A stretch of DNA of 59,518 bases from Chitiniphilus eburneus (GTDB taxonomy: Bacteria > Pseudomonadota > Gammaproteobacteria > Burkholderiales > Chitinibacteraceae). Below the pieces are notes generated by a model that did not search any database, was not told the DNA's origin, and saw only the letters and a list, made by a program, of their open reading frames with translations. Shown here in pieces: positions 27,311-35,600 of the stretch. Position numbers and translations under genes: made by a program. How positions within the stretch are numbered: position 1 is the stretch's first letter; every line of letters begins with the position of its first letter. Location of the stretch: the NCBI RefSeq assembly GCF_005048205.1, contig NZ_SUMF01000021.1, positions 1 through 59,518 of the forward strand. Direction: 5' to 3'.

Positions 27311-27907
27311 TCAAACGGAAATCGCGGCGATCCGGACCCGGTCATGCAGCGCATGCGGGTCGAGCTGGGCGCGGCCAGGGTTGGGCAGGTGGGCGATGAA
27401 GCGCGCCAGTACGTCTTCCAGGCGCTCGGCGATGCCGGACGCCAGTTGCAGCGTGCCGTCCTCGCCCCAGCTCAGTTCCTGGTCGGTGCCGTACACCCCG
27501 CCGACGATGTGACGCGCCTTCAGCGCCGCCAGCACTGGCTGCAATGCGTAATCGACAGCCAGCATGTGGGCATTGCTGCCACCCGTGGCCAGCGGCAATA
27601 CCGCGTGGTGCGACAGCGCGCGTTCGGGCAACAGATCGAGCAACAGCTTCAGTGCGCCGGAATACGCCGCCTTGTAGACCGGCGTAGCGACCACCAGGCC
27701 GTCGGCCTGGGCAACCGCCTGGTGCAACCGTTGGATGTCGGGGTGATCGAAGTGGGCGAACACCAGCGCCTCGGCCGGAAAATCGGCCAGCGTAAACGGC
27801 TGGATCTCGATGCCCTGCGCCGCCAGTCGCGTGGCGGCATGGTTGAGCAACCCTTGCGAACGGGACCGGCTGCTGGGGCTGCCCGAGAGCGTGACGACGG
27901 TCGGCAT
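27311..27907 (-). CDS. ssuE: NADPH-dependent FMN reductase
   Basis: The 198-residue flavodoxin-like protein supplies FMNH2 to SsuD. The phosphate-binding 'LSGSPSSRSRSQGLL' loop near the N-terminus, 'ADGLVVATPVYKAAYSGALK' and 'LPLATGGSNAHMLAVDYAL' are typical of SsuE. The ATG at 27907 is preceded by a GGGAGAA ribosome site and the start is homologous. It is the first gene of the ssu operon; upstream lie a 6-bp dyad (27922-27937) and a 25-bp palindrome (27998-28022) that may be regulatory sites, for example for a LysR-type CysB/Cbl-like activator (inference). Confidence 0.93.
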   Translation of the reverse strand: MPTVVTLSGSPSSRSRSQGLLNHAATRLAAQGIEIQPFTLADFPAEALVFAHFDHPDIQRLHQAVAQADGLVVATPVYKAAYSGALKLLLDLLPERALSHHAVLPLATGGSNAHMLAVDYALQPVLAALKARHIVGGVYGTDQELSWGEDGTLQLASGIAERLEDVLARFIAHLPNPGRAQLDPHALHDRVRIAAISV

Positions 27908-27921
27908 GATTTTCTCCCTGG

Positions 27922-27937
27922 AATAACGGCTGTTATT
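27922..27937. promoter_or_regulatory. Dyad just upstream of ssuE (possible operator)
   Basis: AATAAC - GGCT - GTTATT forms a perfect 6-bp inverted repeat 15 bases before the ssuE ATG. Its position could overlap the transcription or translation start. LysR-type regulators often bind such AT-rich dyads, but this one is not identified. Confidence 0.35.
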
Positions 27938-27997
27938 TACAGAACAGGAAGGAATTTATGTCGTCGTTATTAGTGCTGCAAATACTTTTGAATGATT

Positions 27998-28022
27998 CTT
28001 TTATTTCCAATGGAAATAAAAG
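27998..28022. promoter_or_regulatory. Perfect 25-bp palindrome in the GST-ssuE gap
   Basis: CTTTTATTTCCA and TGGAAATAAAAG are exact inverted arms around a single central A. It lies 91-115 bases upstream of ssuE and directly beyond the long hairpin after the GST gene. It could be an operator for ssu transcription, or its T-rich strand could serve as the U tract of the GST terminator. Confidence 0.5.
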
Positions 28023-28023
28023 T

Positions 28024-28101
28024 GTGAGGAGTGAGGGGTAAAGGCAGCAGCAAAAGCAGGTGCCGGAGTTGTTGCTGCTGCCTTTACCCCTCACCCCTCA
28101 C
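28024..28101 (-). terminator. Very long terminator-like hairpin after the GST gene
   Basis: The arms 28024-28053 and 28072-28101 pair over 30 positions with a single G-U wobble, around an 18-base loop. On the minus strand the hairpin starts 7 bases after the GST stop and is followed by ACTTTTATTT, so it should terminate GST transcription. A 30-bp stem is unusually long for an intrinsic terminator. Confidence 0.75.
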
Positions 28102-28107
28102 GCACCC

Positions 28108-28725
28108 CTACCCCTCCGCCGCCAGCGCGGCCAGCACCGAGGGACGCGCCTGGTAGGCCTCGCGGTAGCGGTTGAGGGCATCGAATTCGGCGAACTCAGG
28201 GCCGAGGCGGGCGATCCAGCGGACGAATACGCCCAGGTAAGCGTCGGCAATGGTGAAACGACCACCCACCAGCCAATCGCGCGTGGCGAGGTGGCGATCG
28301 ATGTGCGCCACGGTGGCATGCAGCGTGCGCCTGGATTGCGCGCGCACGCCTTCATGGCTGGCCGGGTCTTCCGCGTAGCGCTCGGGACGGTTCACCTGGC
28401 GGAAGCCGCCAGCATGTACCTCGGCGCTGAAGTAGCCGATCCACGATTGGATCAACCCGCGCTCAGCGCTGCCGGCCGGCGCAAACAGGGATGTACCCGG
28501 CGCAAGGTCCGCCAGGAACGGCAGGATGGCGCTGTTCTCCGTGATGACGGTGCCATCGTCCAGCAGCAGCGCCGGCACGCGGCCCAGCGGGTTGACGCTG
28601 TGGATGCGCGACGCGGGGTCGCGCGGCGGCGACAGCACGATCTCGACCGGCAGATCCAGCTCGCGCACGACGACATGGGCACCCAGCGAACACGCGCCAG
28701 GCGAAACGAACAGTTGATGGGGCAT
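28108..28725 (-). CDS. Glutathione S-transferase family protein
   Basis: The 205-residue protein starts 'MPHQLFVSPGACSLGAHVVV', the beta-class (bacterial) GST N-terminus with the conserved Cys10 region, followed by 'GRVPALLLDDGTVITENSAI' (glutathione-binding cis-Pro and ES/EN motif) and a C-terminal helical domain with 'GGRFTIADAYLGVFVRW'. It would conjugate or reduce substrates with glutathione in the cytoplasm. The ATG at 28725 has AAGGA upstream. The gene stands alone between a repeat element and its own terminator; location before the ssu operon hints at sulfur metabolism but does not prove it. Confidence 0.92.
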   Translation of the reverse strand: MPHQLFVSPGACSLGAHVVVRELDLPVEIVLSPPRDPASRIHSVNPLGRVPALLLDDGTVITENSAILPFLADLAPGTSLFAPAGSAERGLIQSWIGYFSAEVHAGGFRQVNRPERYAEDPASHEGVRAQSRRTLHATVAHIDRHLATRDWLVGGRFTIADAYLGVFVRWIARLGPEFAEFDALNRYREAYQARPSVLAALAAEG

Positions 28726-28800
28726 GGTTATTCCTTGTAGTGAAAGAAGTGAGTGGTTTGATCGGTCTTGTGTCACGACCGCTTCCCTTCGCACGCAACG

Positions 28801-28995
28801 GGTTTTCAGGTTCCGTTACATGGCGCTGAGGAGTGGAGGGAGACCTTAGGCTCCCGACCGATCGAGGGAGCCCCGGAGGGGCGAAGACGCAAGCGGCCCT
28901 TTTCTTTGGCTCGGTTCTTTTGGCCGCGCAGAAGAAATGAACCGGCCTGCCCGGCCGTTGAGGGCACCAAGCCATCCGCGCTGCGGGTGTTCAGT
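28801..28995 (-). repeat. Repeat family A, third copy
   Basis: On the minus strand it reads GCGCGGATGGCTTGG, GGCCGGGCAGGCCGG, CATTTCTTCTGC, CCAAAAGAACCGAGCC, then GTCGGGAGCCTAAGGTCTCC, in the same order as the left arm at 14482-14760. It fills the 321-base gap between the GST and methyltransferase genes; no gene is called there. Confidence 0.75.
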
Positions 28996-29046
28996 CGCGG
29001 GGACCTGGATCTGCCTTTTTTTGCATCAAGTACCAAGATGGCTCAC

Positions 29047-29847
29047 CTACACCGGCCGGTGCGCCAACGCGAAATGCAGATTGCGATGCAGCAGCAACCC
29101 GTTCGGCGTCGCCAGCTCCTGCAATGCCTGGCGTAGCGCCGGCAGCAGCTGCGCGCGCACCTCGGGGACGAAGTCGCCAAGGAAGTTGCCGAACGAGCTG
29201 GCACTGCTGAATGCCAGTACCGCATCGACGTTGGGGAAATGGTCGGGAAAGCGCCGCAAGCGGATTTCATCGATGAAGAAGCCGCCTTCCTCCAGTTGCC
29301 GCGCCAGTTCGGCGTGGCTGACACGGAATGGCGTGCTGCCGGACGAAGTGGCGCGGCCCAGGCCGGCGCGTGCCAGTACTCGTGCCAGCACCTGCTGGAT
29401 GTCGTGCGGCCGCTCGCGGCTGGCCGTGCTGATGGCGATGCGCCCACCCGGTTTGAGCACGCGAAACGCCTCGGCCAGTACCGGCGCTTTGTCCGGCAGC
29501 CAGTGGTAGACGCTGTTGAGCACCAGCGCGTCGAACTCGCCATCGGAAAAGCGCGTCAGGTCTTCGCCCCGCGCGACGTCGAACGACAGTTGCGGTAGTC
29601 CGCGCCGGCGCGCGATCTCGATGCGCAACGGCAGCGGATCGACGCCGACCACGCGGCCAGTGACGCCCACATAGTGGCGCGCGGCGTATTCCGCCAACCG
29701 GCCAGTGCCACTGCCCACGTCGAGCAACGCTTCACCAGGCTTGAGCGCCAGCGCCCGCAACAGGTACTGGCCGTGTTCGTATTGCAGGTCGCTGACCTGA
29801 TCGTATTGTTCCGCCAGTTCAGGCGTATCGAGGGCAAGGCTGGGCAT
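29047..29847 (-). CDS. Class I SAM-dependent methyltransferase
   Basis: The 266-residue protein has motif I 'LLDVGSGTGRLAEYAARHYV', the acidic post-I loop 'GRVVGVDPLPLRIEIARRRG', motif II 'FDALVLNSVYHWLP' and motif III 'AFRVLKPGGRIAISTA'. This is the Methyltransf_11/25 UbiE-like group; the substrate is unknown, likely a small molecule. The start at 29847 precedes the motif by ~43 residues, as usual. GAGCGCC lies upstream as a weak ribosome site. It is followed by a nitroreductase-like gene upstream in the same direction, 181 bases away. Confidence 0.88.
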   Translation of the reverse strand: MPSLALDTPELAEQYDQVSDLQYEHGQYLLRALALKPGEALLDVGSGTGRLAEYAARHYVGVTGRVVGVDPLPLRIEIARRRGLPQLSFDVARGEDLTRFSDGEFDALVLNSVYHWLPDKAPVLAEAFRVLKPGGRIAISTASRERPHDIQQVLARVLARAGLGRATSSGSTPFRVSHAELARQLEEGGFFIDEIRLRRFPDHFPNVDAVLAFSSASSFGNFLGDFVPEVRAQLLPALRQALQELATPNGLLLHRNLHFALAHRPV

Positions 29848-30028
29848 GGGGGCGCTCCAAGGGTGGGATCGAACGGTTCATGGCGATACGGGTGGTTCGG
29901 ATGCGCCGGACCGGAAGTGGCTTTGCGCCGGGAAACGGGCCGGGGCCATCGCGTCATAGCCAGCGCGCCCAGGCCGTCGAGCACCGGTGCCGGTTTCCCG
30001 GCCATGCCCAATGCGGCCATTCCTGGCG

Positions 30029-30862
30029 CTAGATCAGCGGAAAGCCCAGTTGCGCCAGCGCCTCGCGCAGCCGGTGGCGGCCGGACAGCGACTCCGGCCC
30101 GCGTAAACGCGCCACGGCCTGGCGACTCCACGCCTGCTGCGGCAGCGCCTGGGTAGCCTGGAAATGCTGGATAAGGTCGTCGTACTCCGCCACGGCGGCC
30201 GCTTCCGGGCCGCTGGAATACTGTTCGTGGTGCAGCACGGCGCGTTGCGGCAGGCGCGGCTTCACCGCGGTCGGCCGGGCCGGGTCGGGATGACCCACCA
30301 CCAGGCCGAAGGCCGGCGCGACGTGCAGGGGTAGCCCCAGCTCGGCGGCCACTTCCTCCGGGCGGTTGCGCAGCGCGCCGATGTAGACGGTGCCCAGCCC
30401 CAGCGATTCGGCGGCGGTGACGACGTTCTGCGCCGCCAGCGCGGCATCGATGAAGCCCATCAGCGCGGTGTCGAGATAATCGGCGCCCACCAACGGTTCG
30501 CCCTGCGCAGCGCCGATGCGATGCAATCGCGACAGGTCGGCCAGGAATACCAGCAGCAATGGCGCCTCGACGATCTGCGTCTGGTGGTTGGCCAGCGCCG
30601 CCAGCCGTGCCTTGCGCGCCGGTTGCCGCACTGCCACGGCGCTCCACACCTGGAGATTGGATGAGCTGGGCGCCGATTGCGCGGCAGCCAGCAGCAGTTC
30701 CAGCGTGCCGTCGGCCAGTGGCTCGGGCGTGAACGCGCGCACGGAACGATGGCTCAACTGGGTGGCGAGCGTGGCGTTGAAGTCCGGCAACGTGCGCAGT
30801 TCATCGCGACCATAGCGGCGATTGGCAAGCGTCAGTGGATCGAAGTCGGCAGGGTTTCCCAT
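30029..30862 (-). CDS. NfsA-like NADPH-dependent nitroreductase
   Basis: The FMN-dependent enzyme (277 residues from 30862) has 'LSHRSVRAFTPEPL', the nitroreductase opening, 'AAQSAPSSSNLQVWSAVAVR', 'TALMGFIDAALAAQNVVTAA', 'ESLGLGTVYIGALRN' and 'FGLVVGHPDPARPTAVKPRL', a close match in order to E. coli NfsA. It would reduce nitroaromatics, quinones or flavin with NADPH. An in-frame ATG at 30916 would add 18 residues; neither site has a strong ribosome sequence, so the start is uncertain. Confidence 0.87.
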   Translation of the reverse strand: MGNPADFDPLTLANRRYGRDELRTLPDFNATLATQLSHRSVRAFTPEPLADGTLELLLAAAQSAPSSSNLQVWSAVAVRQPARKARLAALANHQTQIVEAPLLLVFLADLSRLHRIGAAQGEPLVGADYLDTALMGFIDAALAAQNVVTAAESLGLGTVYIGALRNRPEEVAAELGLPLHVAPAFGLVVGHPDPARPTAVKPRLPQRAVLHHEQYSSGPEAAAVAEYDDLIQHFQATQALPQQAWSRQAVARLRGPESLSGRHRLREALAQLGFPLI

Positions 30863-31076
30863 GGCGGGCGGTTCTCGGTGGGTGGCAATCGGAACCACCC
30901 CCGGAGCAAACGCCATACCAGCGCGTCAGGCCGCGTATTGCCTGGGCCAGACTGGGCAGGACTGCTGCATTTGCAGCATGGCGCGCAGCAATCGGTTGGC
31001 CTGGCAGCACACGAAGCCGCAAGCGGAGGCCCGGCACTGCGCCGCCCACCGCCGTGAAAAGGCCTGGAACAGGCGC

Positions 31077-31946
31077 TCAGGGCTCGACGCTGTCTGCGAG
31101 CGGTTCGATCGCATCGTTTTCGGTGACAACCGCCGAGGCATCGTCGGCCACCGGTGCGGCTTCTTCTTCCGGCTCTGGCTCCGGCAGCGGGGGCGAGAAC
31201 TTGCCCAGGTCGATGACGACCTGCTCGGCCACCCGGGTCACGCCGGTGTACAACGCCTTACGAGGCACCTGCGGCTGGGCAAGCAACTGGTCCATGTTGT
31301 CGAAAGACGAACTCAGCCCGCTACCGACGTGGATGCTCTTCTGCTTGAAGAAGGAAAAACCATAGGTAAGGTCTTGCTGGTACAGCGTGGCCCCGCTGCG
31401 GTTGTTCAGAAAGGCCGTGTTGACCAGCAAATACGGCTCGTAGGGCGAGATGATCGAACGGGAGATGAACGCCGAGTACAGCTTGGTGACCAGGATCGCA
31501 TCCACCCCGGCGTCCTGCCGCAGGCGGGCGACGGTTTCGACGAACTGCTTCTGATCGGCAAAACCCACTACCTTGGTGACGTAGCCACGCTGCGCCAGGC
31601 CGGCGGCAATCTGGTCGGCCAGCGCGCCTTGCAGATTGGTGGTGGCTGGATCCATGGCCTTGGTCAGCTTATGACCCTTGCCCGAGATCAGCGACGGCAT
31701 GAAGGGACCGGCATCCGAGTTGGGGTCCAGCGTGCTGAGCAGCGCGCCCAGCATTCCGAACGCGAACCACGGGTTGACGTTGTTGGAGACGTCATACCAT
31801 TCAGGCGTGTCCTGGCGCAGGACCACCACGTTGTTCACCTCCTTCACCTCGGCCGGATTCAGATACTTGCGCTCCGCCTCGGCCCCGTGCGCCACGACGA
31901 CGGCCAGCAGGCCGGCGCACAGCGCCATGTATTTGATGATTCCCAC
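31077..31946 (-). CDS. Secreted protein of unknown function
   Basis: The 289-residue protein begins with a clear Sec signal peptide (MGIIKYMALCAGLLAVVVAH-GAEA). The mature part has 'QGALADQIAAGLAQRGY', 'ARLRQDAGVDAILVTKLYSA' and 'PYLLVNTAFLNNRSGATLYQ', reminiscent of periplasmic/lipoprotein alpha/beta folds that collect distance-dependent multimer subunits, and ends in a ~40-residue Pro/Glu/Asp-rich tail. No family is recognised. It has no obvious operon partner: 214 bases from the nitroreductase and 133 from yhcC. The start is supported by GGGGGAA upstream. Confidence 0.8.
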   Translation of the reverse strand: MGIIKYMALCAGLLAVVVAHGAEAERKYLNPAEVKEVNNVVVLRQDTPEWYDVSNNVNPWFAFGMLGALLSTLDPNSDAGPFMPSLISGKGHKLTKAMDPATTNLQGALADQIAAGLAQRGYVTKVVGFADQKQFVETVARLRQDAGVDAILVTKLYSAFISRSIISPYEPYLLVNTAFLNNRSGATLYQQDLTYGFSFFKQKSIHVGSGLSSSFDNMDQLLAQPQVPRKALYTGVTRVAEQVVIDLGKFSPPLPEPEPEEEAAPVADDASAVVTENDAIEPLADSVEP

Positions 31947-32079
31947 GACATTCCCCCTGGTTGACCGCGAATGGGTCGCCTGCTGCGTGCAGGTCTACCC
32001 GCCCGGCATGAATGGGGCGGCACTATCCCATCTTTTGCGGTTCACCACACCAGCTTGCGACCACCATCGGGCAACAGCT

Positions 32080-33015
32080 TCAACCCGCCACCGGCACCGC
32101 GTTCCACGGTTCGCCCACCGCGCAACCCTGGCTGCCGTGTTCGACCAGATAGCGTTCGATGGCCTGCATGCCCAGCCAGTGATTTTCACACCAGTCCGGC
32201 GCCAGCAGCGTGGGGCGGCGCGCGGTGGCGGAGACACGGTGGAACACCACGTCGGCTGGCGTGTGGCGGATCAGTTCACCGGCAGTGCGAGCGTAATCAT
32301 CCAGCGTCAGCGGCGCGATGCGCCCGCGCTGCCACACGCGTTCCAGCGTGCTGCCCTGCACCACCATCAGCGGATGCAGCTTGAGGCCATCCACGCCGGT
32401 GGCCAGCACCGCACCCAGTGTTTCCAGTGCATGACCATGCGTTTCCCCCGGCAGGCCGACGATGAGATGGGTGCACACTTTCAGCCCCAGCGCGCGGGCG
32501 GCGCGGGCGGTGTGCTGATAGCAGGCGAAATCGTGGCCGCGATTGATCTTGCGCAGCGTGTGATTGTTGGCAGTTTGCAAGCCCAGCTCCAGCCAGACTT
32601 CGCAGCCGCTCCGCTGATAGCCGGCCAGCAGTTCCAGCACGGCGTCGGGCACGCAGTCCGGCCTAGTGCCGACGCACAGGCCGACGATATCCGCCTGCGC
32701 CAGCGCGGATTCGTACATGGCGCGCAGCCGGCAGACTTCATCGTAGGTACTGGTGTAGGCCTGGAAATACGCCAGGTAACGCAGGGCGCGATCCACCTTG
32801 CCCATCTGTTCGGCCAACTGGGTGGCGATGTCCTGGTGTTGCATGGCTTCGTCGGCGAACGATTCCACGTTGCAGAAGGTGCAGCCACCGCGCCCCAGCG
32901 TACCGTCGCGGTTGGGGCAGGAAAAACCGCCATGCAGCGCCAGCTTGTGCACCTTCTGCCCATGGCGCCGGTGCAGGTCGGGGCCGAACATGTTAACGCG
33001 CAGGTGCAGTTGCAT
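32080..33015 (-). CDS. yhcC: YhcC family radical SAM protein (TIGR01212)
   Basis: The 311-residue protein matches E. coli YhcC from its first residues ('MQLHLRVNMFG'), which sets the start at 33015 although no strong ribosome site is seen. The Fe-S cysteines are in 'SCPNRDGTLGRGGCTFC' (about residues 32-48; C-x11-C-x2-C spacing). 'RYLAYFQAYTSTY', 'VGLCVGTRPDCVPDAVLELL' and 'EVWLELGLQTANNHTLRKIN' follow. The family is a radical SAM group related to Elp3-like proteins with unproven substrate, possibly tRNA. The gene is monocistronic. Confidence 0.92.
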   Translation of the reverse strand: MQLHLRVNMFGPDLHRRHGQKVHKLALHGGFSCPNRDGTLGRGGCTFCNVESFADEAMQHQDIATQLAEQMGKVDRALRYLAYFQAYTSTYDEVCRLRAMYESALAQADIVGLCVGTRPDCVPDAVLELLAGYQRSGCEVWLELGLQTANNHTLRKINRGHDFACYQHTARAARALGLKVCTHLIVGLPGETHGHALETLGAVLATGVDGLKLHPLMVVQGSTLERVWQRGRIAPLTLDDYARTAGELIRHTPADVVFHRVSATARRPTLLAPDWCENHWLGMQAIERYLVEHGSQGCAVGEPWNAVPVAG

Positions 33016-33094
33016 GAGGAAGATCGCAGCGGGAAAGAAAACCACGATAACCGCGACGCGGGCGCTGCAACTTGTTACAAGGCAGGCTTGCACT

Positions 33095-33127
33095 ACAAAA
33101 AGAAACCCCCGGTCGGGCCGGGGGCTT
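33095..33127 (-). terminator. Terminator of the SYLF gene
   Basis: On the minus strand AGCCCCCGG-CCCGA-CCGGGGGTTTCTTTTT forms a stable stem followed by a T-rich run. It starts about 37 bases after the SYLF stop codon. Confidence 0.88.
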
Positions 33128-33163
33128 TGCTCAGGCGAGCGATGTCGCCGAAGGCACGCGGCC

Positions 33164-33793
33164 TTACTTGCCCTGGTTCAGTTCCTTGTCCTTGAAGTAC
33201 TTGCCCGCCGCCACCGTGGCTTCGGCGGTCAGGCCGTTCTCGGTGAACTGATAGCCATAGACCTTGGGCGCGATCAGCGTGGCGCCGGCGATGCCGCCGC
33301 CAGTATCGCCCGCCTTGGCCGCTGCGGTGGCCTGGCCTTCGAAGGCCCAGCCCTTGTTCACGAATTTGTCGAATGCCGCCTTGTCGGTGAACACCAGCAC
33401 CAGGCGCGAGTTCTTGGCGCCCAGGCCCAGGCCGGCCTTGGCCTGTGCCACCTTCATGAAGGTTTCCTTGCCGTTGCGAACCGCCACACCATCGCCACCG
33501 CCAGCGCCGAGGAAGATCACCTGCACGCTGCCGGTATTGAACACGGCATAGCCCGCGGCCTTGGCAATCTGGTCCTTCGCGTCGGGGTACTTGCTGTAGA
33601 TCTCGTTCAGGCTTTCCTGGGCCATCTTGCGGATGCCGGCGCGGCGTTCGGCCGGCGTCTTCTTCGCCTGTTGGGCTTGCGGGTCCTTCATGTGGGCGCC
33701 ATCGGCCTTTTCCGGAGCGACGGAATCGGCATGGGCCTGCATGCCCAGGGCGAGGGCCAGGGTGCCCATGGCAATCAACGTTTTCTTGAACAT
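33164..33793 (-). CDS. YSC84/SYLF-domain lipid-binding protein
   Basis: The 209-residue protein has a signal peptide (MFKKTLIAMGTLALALGMQAHA) and a SYLF (Ysc84) domain with 'AAGYAVFNTGSVQVIFLGAG', 'GDGVAVRNGKETFMKVAQAK' and 'AGLGLGAKNSRLVLVFTDK'. SYLF domains bind phosphoinositides or other lipids in eukaryotes; bacterial exported versions are of unknown role, perhaps envelope-associated. An AAGGATAAACATC ribosome site precedes the ATG at 33793. It is transcribed divergently from paeA and ends at its own terminator. Confidence 0.9.
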   Translation of the reverse strand: MFKKTLIAMGTLALALGMQAHADSVAPEKADGAHMKDPQAQQAKKTPAERRAGIRKMAQESLNEIYSKYPDAKDQIAKAAGYAVFNTGSVQVIFLGAGGGDGVAVRNGKETFMKVAQAKAGLGLGAKNSRLVLVFTDKAAFDKFVNKGWAFEGQATAAAKAGDTGGGIAGATLIAPKVYGYQFTENGLTAEATVAAGKYFKDKELNQGK

Positions 33794-34113
33794 GATGTTT
33801 ATCCTTTGAGATGGGAGACCACCCCCTGCACGTTACGCGCGGGGTGAAGGCTTCGATGTAGGACAAGCCCGCTCAGCACCGTAGGAAAGGCGCGGAAAGC
33901 GCCATGTTGCGTGGCGCTCGATCTACGGAGTCGAAGTGGTGAGCCCAGTGTGGGCGACGGCAACCGCCGGCATGTCTTAAAACAGACAAGGCCGTTGGAC
34001 GAACGTCACATTCTGCAAAAGCGGTGCATTGCGCTACCCTCGAAGCGCCCGCCCTCGCGGGCATGACCTCGTTCGACCGCGCGGCCATCCGCCACCGCGC
34101 CAAAGGAAGTCCC
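33794..34113. other. Divergent promoter region (SYLF gene / paeA)
   Basis: The 320-base region separates two divergently transcribed genes and must hold both promoters. It includes a small dyad TGTCT-TAAAAC-AGACA near 33973-33988 and a GCCCGCCCTCGCGGGC hairpin just before the paeA ribosome site. No definite promoter boxes were assigned. Confidence 0.4.
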
Positions 34114-35442
34114 ATGACGTTGAGTACCGGTCTGTTCGTGCTGCTGCTGATCGCGGCCAGCGCATTTTTCTCGATTTCCGAAATATCGCTCGCCGCCGCG
34201 CGACGCTTTCGCCTGCAACGGATGGCGGAGGAAGGCAACGCCGATGCGGCGCGGGTAATCGCCTTGCAGTCACGCCCGGGCGACTTCTTCACCGTGGTGC
34301 AGATCGGGGTGAACGCGGTGTCGATCCTGGGCGGTCTGGTGGGCGAGGCCACTTTTTCGGCCCGCGCCAGCGCATGGCTTTCCGCCCATTTCCCCGAGGG
34401 AAACGCCGCGGACAACCTGGGATTCCTGCTTACCTTCCTGCTGACCACCGCGCTGTTCATCCAGTTTGCCGACCTGATCCCCAAGCGGCTGGCAATGCTG
34501 GCGCCGGAGCGCTGTGCCGTGACGGTGGTGCGGCCAATGCTGGGCTGCGCCTGGGTGCTGCGACCGCTGGTGCTGCTGTTCGACGGCGTTGCCAACGCGA
34601 TATTGCGGCTATTCAAACTGCCGGCCCGGCGCGACGAATCGATGACCGCCGACGAGATCGTCGCCGTGATCGACGCGGGTGCCGCCGCCGGCACGGTGGC
34701 GCGTACCGAACACCACGTGATCGAAAACGTGTTCGAACTGGGCGAGCGCTACGTGACCAGCGCAATGACGCCGCGCGAGCAGGTCACCTACTTTCTGGTG
34801 GACGACGACGAAGCCATGCTGCGCGCCAAGATCGCCGGTGCGCCACACTCCAAGTACCCGTTGTGCCGCGATGGGATCGACAACGCCTATGCCTACGTGG
34901 CGACCAAGCTGCTACTGGCGCACTCGCTGGCCGGCGAGCGCGGCGGCAACCTGCTGGCCAGCCTGAAGCATGCCACCAGCGAACGGCTGCTGGCGGTGCC
35001 GGACACACTGTCGCTGGCCGAGATGCTCGATCGCTTTCGCGAGGCGCGCGAGGATTTCGCCGTGGTGGTCAACGAATACGCGCTGGTGGTCGGCGTGATC
35101 TCGCTGGCCGACGTAACCGGCCACCTGATCGGCGCCGGTGCGCTGCCGGGCGACGAACTGATCGTGCAACGCGACGCCAACTCATGGCTGGTGGATGGCT
35201 CCACCCCGGTGGACGATCTGCGCAAGGTGCTGGGCCTGGACGAACTGCCGCACGAGGAAAGCTACGAAACCGTGGCCGGGCTGATGATGTGGGTGCTGAA
35301 AAAGCTTCCGCGCAAGGCGGAGTCGGTGAACCTGTCGGGCTATCGCTTCGAAGTGGTGGACGTGGACCACCTGCGGGTGGACCAGGTGATGGTCACCCGG
35401 GAGATGACGCCCCCCGCCCCGGACTCGGCAAGCGAAGGCTGA
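34114..35442 (+). CDS. paeA: PaeA/YtfL-type CNNM-CBS transporter (hemolysin family)
   Basis: The 442-residue protein has an N-terminal CNNM domain with about four membrane segments ('FVLLLIAASAFFSISEISLA', 'FFTVVQIGVNAVSILGGLVG'), a CBS pair with 'YVTSAMTPREQVTYFLVDDD' and a C-terminal CorC/HlyC domain 'LPRKAESVNLSGYRFEVVDV'. It matches E. coli YtfL (PaeA, implicated in cadaverine/putrescine export) along its whole length from memory. AAAGGAAG precedes the ATG at 34114. The last codons overlap a likely promoter for the downstream SAH riboswitch-ahcY transcript. Confidence 0.92.
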   Translation: MTLSTGLFVLLLIAASAFFSISEISLAAARRFRLQRMAEEGNADAARVIALQSRPGDFFTVVQIGVNAVSILGGLVGEATFSARASAWLSAHFPEGNAADNLGFLLTFLLTTALFIQFADLIPKRLAMLAPERCAVTVVRPMLGCAWVLRPLVLLFDGVANAILRLFKLPARRDESMTADEIVAVIDAGAAAGTVARTEHHVIENVFELGERYVTSAMTPREQVTYFLVDDDEAMLRAKIAGAPHSKYPLCRDGIDNAYAYVATKLLLAHSLAGERGGNLLASLKHATSERLLAVPDTLSLAEMLDRFREAREDFAVVVNEYALVVGVISLADVTGHLIGAGALPGDELIVQRDANSWLVDGSTPVDDLRKVLGLDELPHEESYETVAGLMMWVLKKLPRKAESVNLSGYRFEVVDVDHLRVDQVMVTREMTPPAPDSASEG

Positions 35443-35453
35443 TTCGCTATCAT
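35425..35453 (+). promoter_or_regulatory. Probable sigma-70 promoter of the ahcY transcript
   Basis: TCGGCA (35425-35430) and TATCAT (35448-35453) are separated by 17 bases. Transcription would begin near 35460, exactly at the 5' edge of the SAH riboswitch. The -35 box lies inside the last codons of paeA. Confidence 0.5.
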
Positions 35454-35459
35454 TGCGAC

Positions 35460-35550
35460 TCCCCGAGGAGCGTTGCGAGACGGCTATCCGCCATCCCAGG
35501 CTCGGACCCGGTAGCGGCTACCCGCCATGCCGTCCAACGACGCTCACCTG
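35460..35550 (+). promoter_or_regulatory. S-adenosylhomocysteine (SAH) riboswitch
   Basis: The conserved core is present in order: CCCCGAGGAGCGTTGCGAG (35461-35479), CCAGGCTCGG (35497-35506) and CAACGACGCTCACC (35535-35548). GAGCG pairs with CGCTC to close the element, and CCGAG can pair with CTCGG as the pseudoknot. SAH riboswitches turn on SAH-recycling genes when SAH rises, and ahcY lies downstream. The ahcY start is ~260 bases further on, longer than usual. Confidence 0.9.
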
Positions 35551-35600
35551 ACCGTGAATCGCCAGCGATGCCGCGCAACCGCGCGTCGTGAGCGAATCGA

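Noticed and set aside
30926..31141. Short Cys-rich minus-strand frame downstream of the unknown secreted protein
   Set aside because: It overlaps the 3' end of that gene, has no ribosome site and no recognisable precursor-peptide context.
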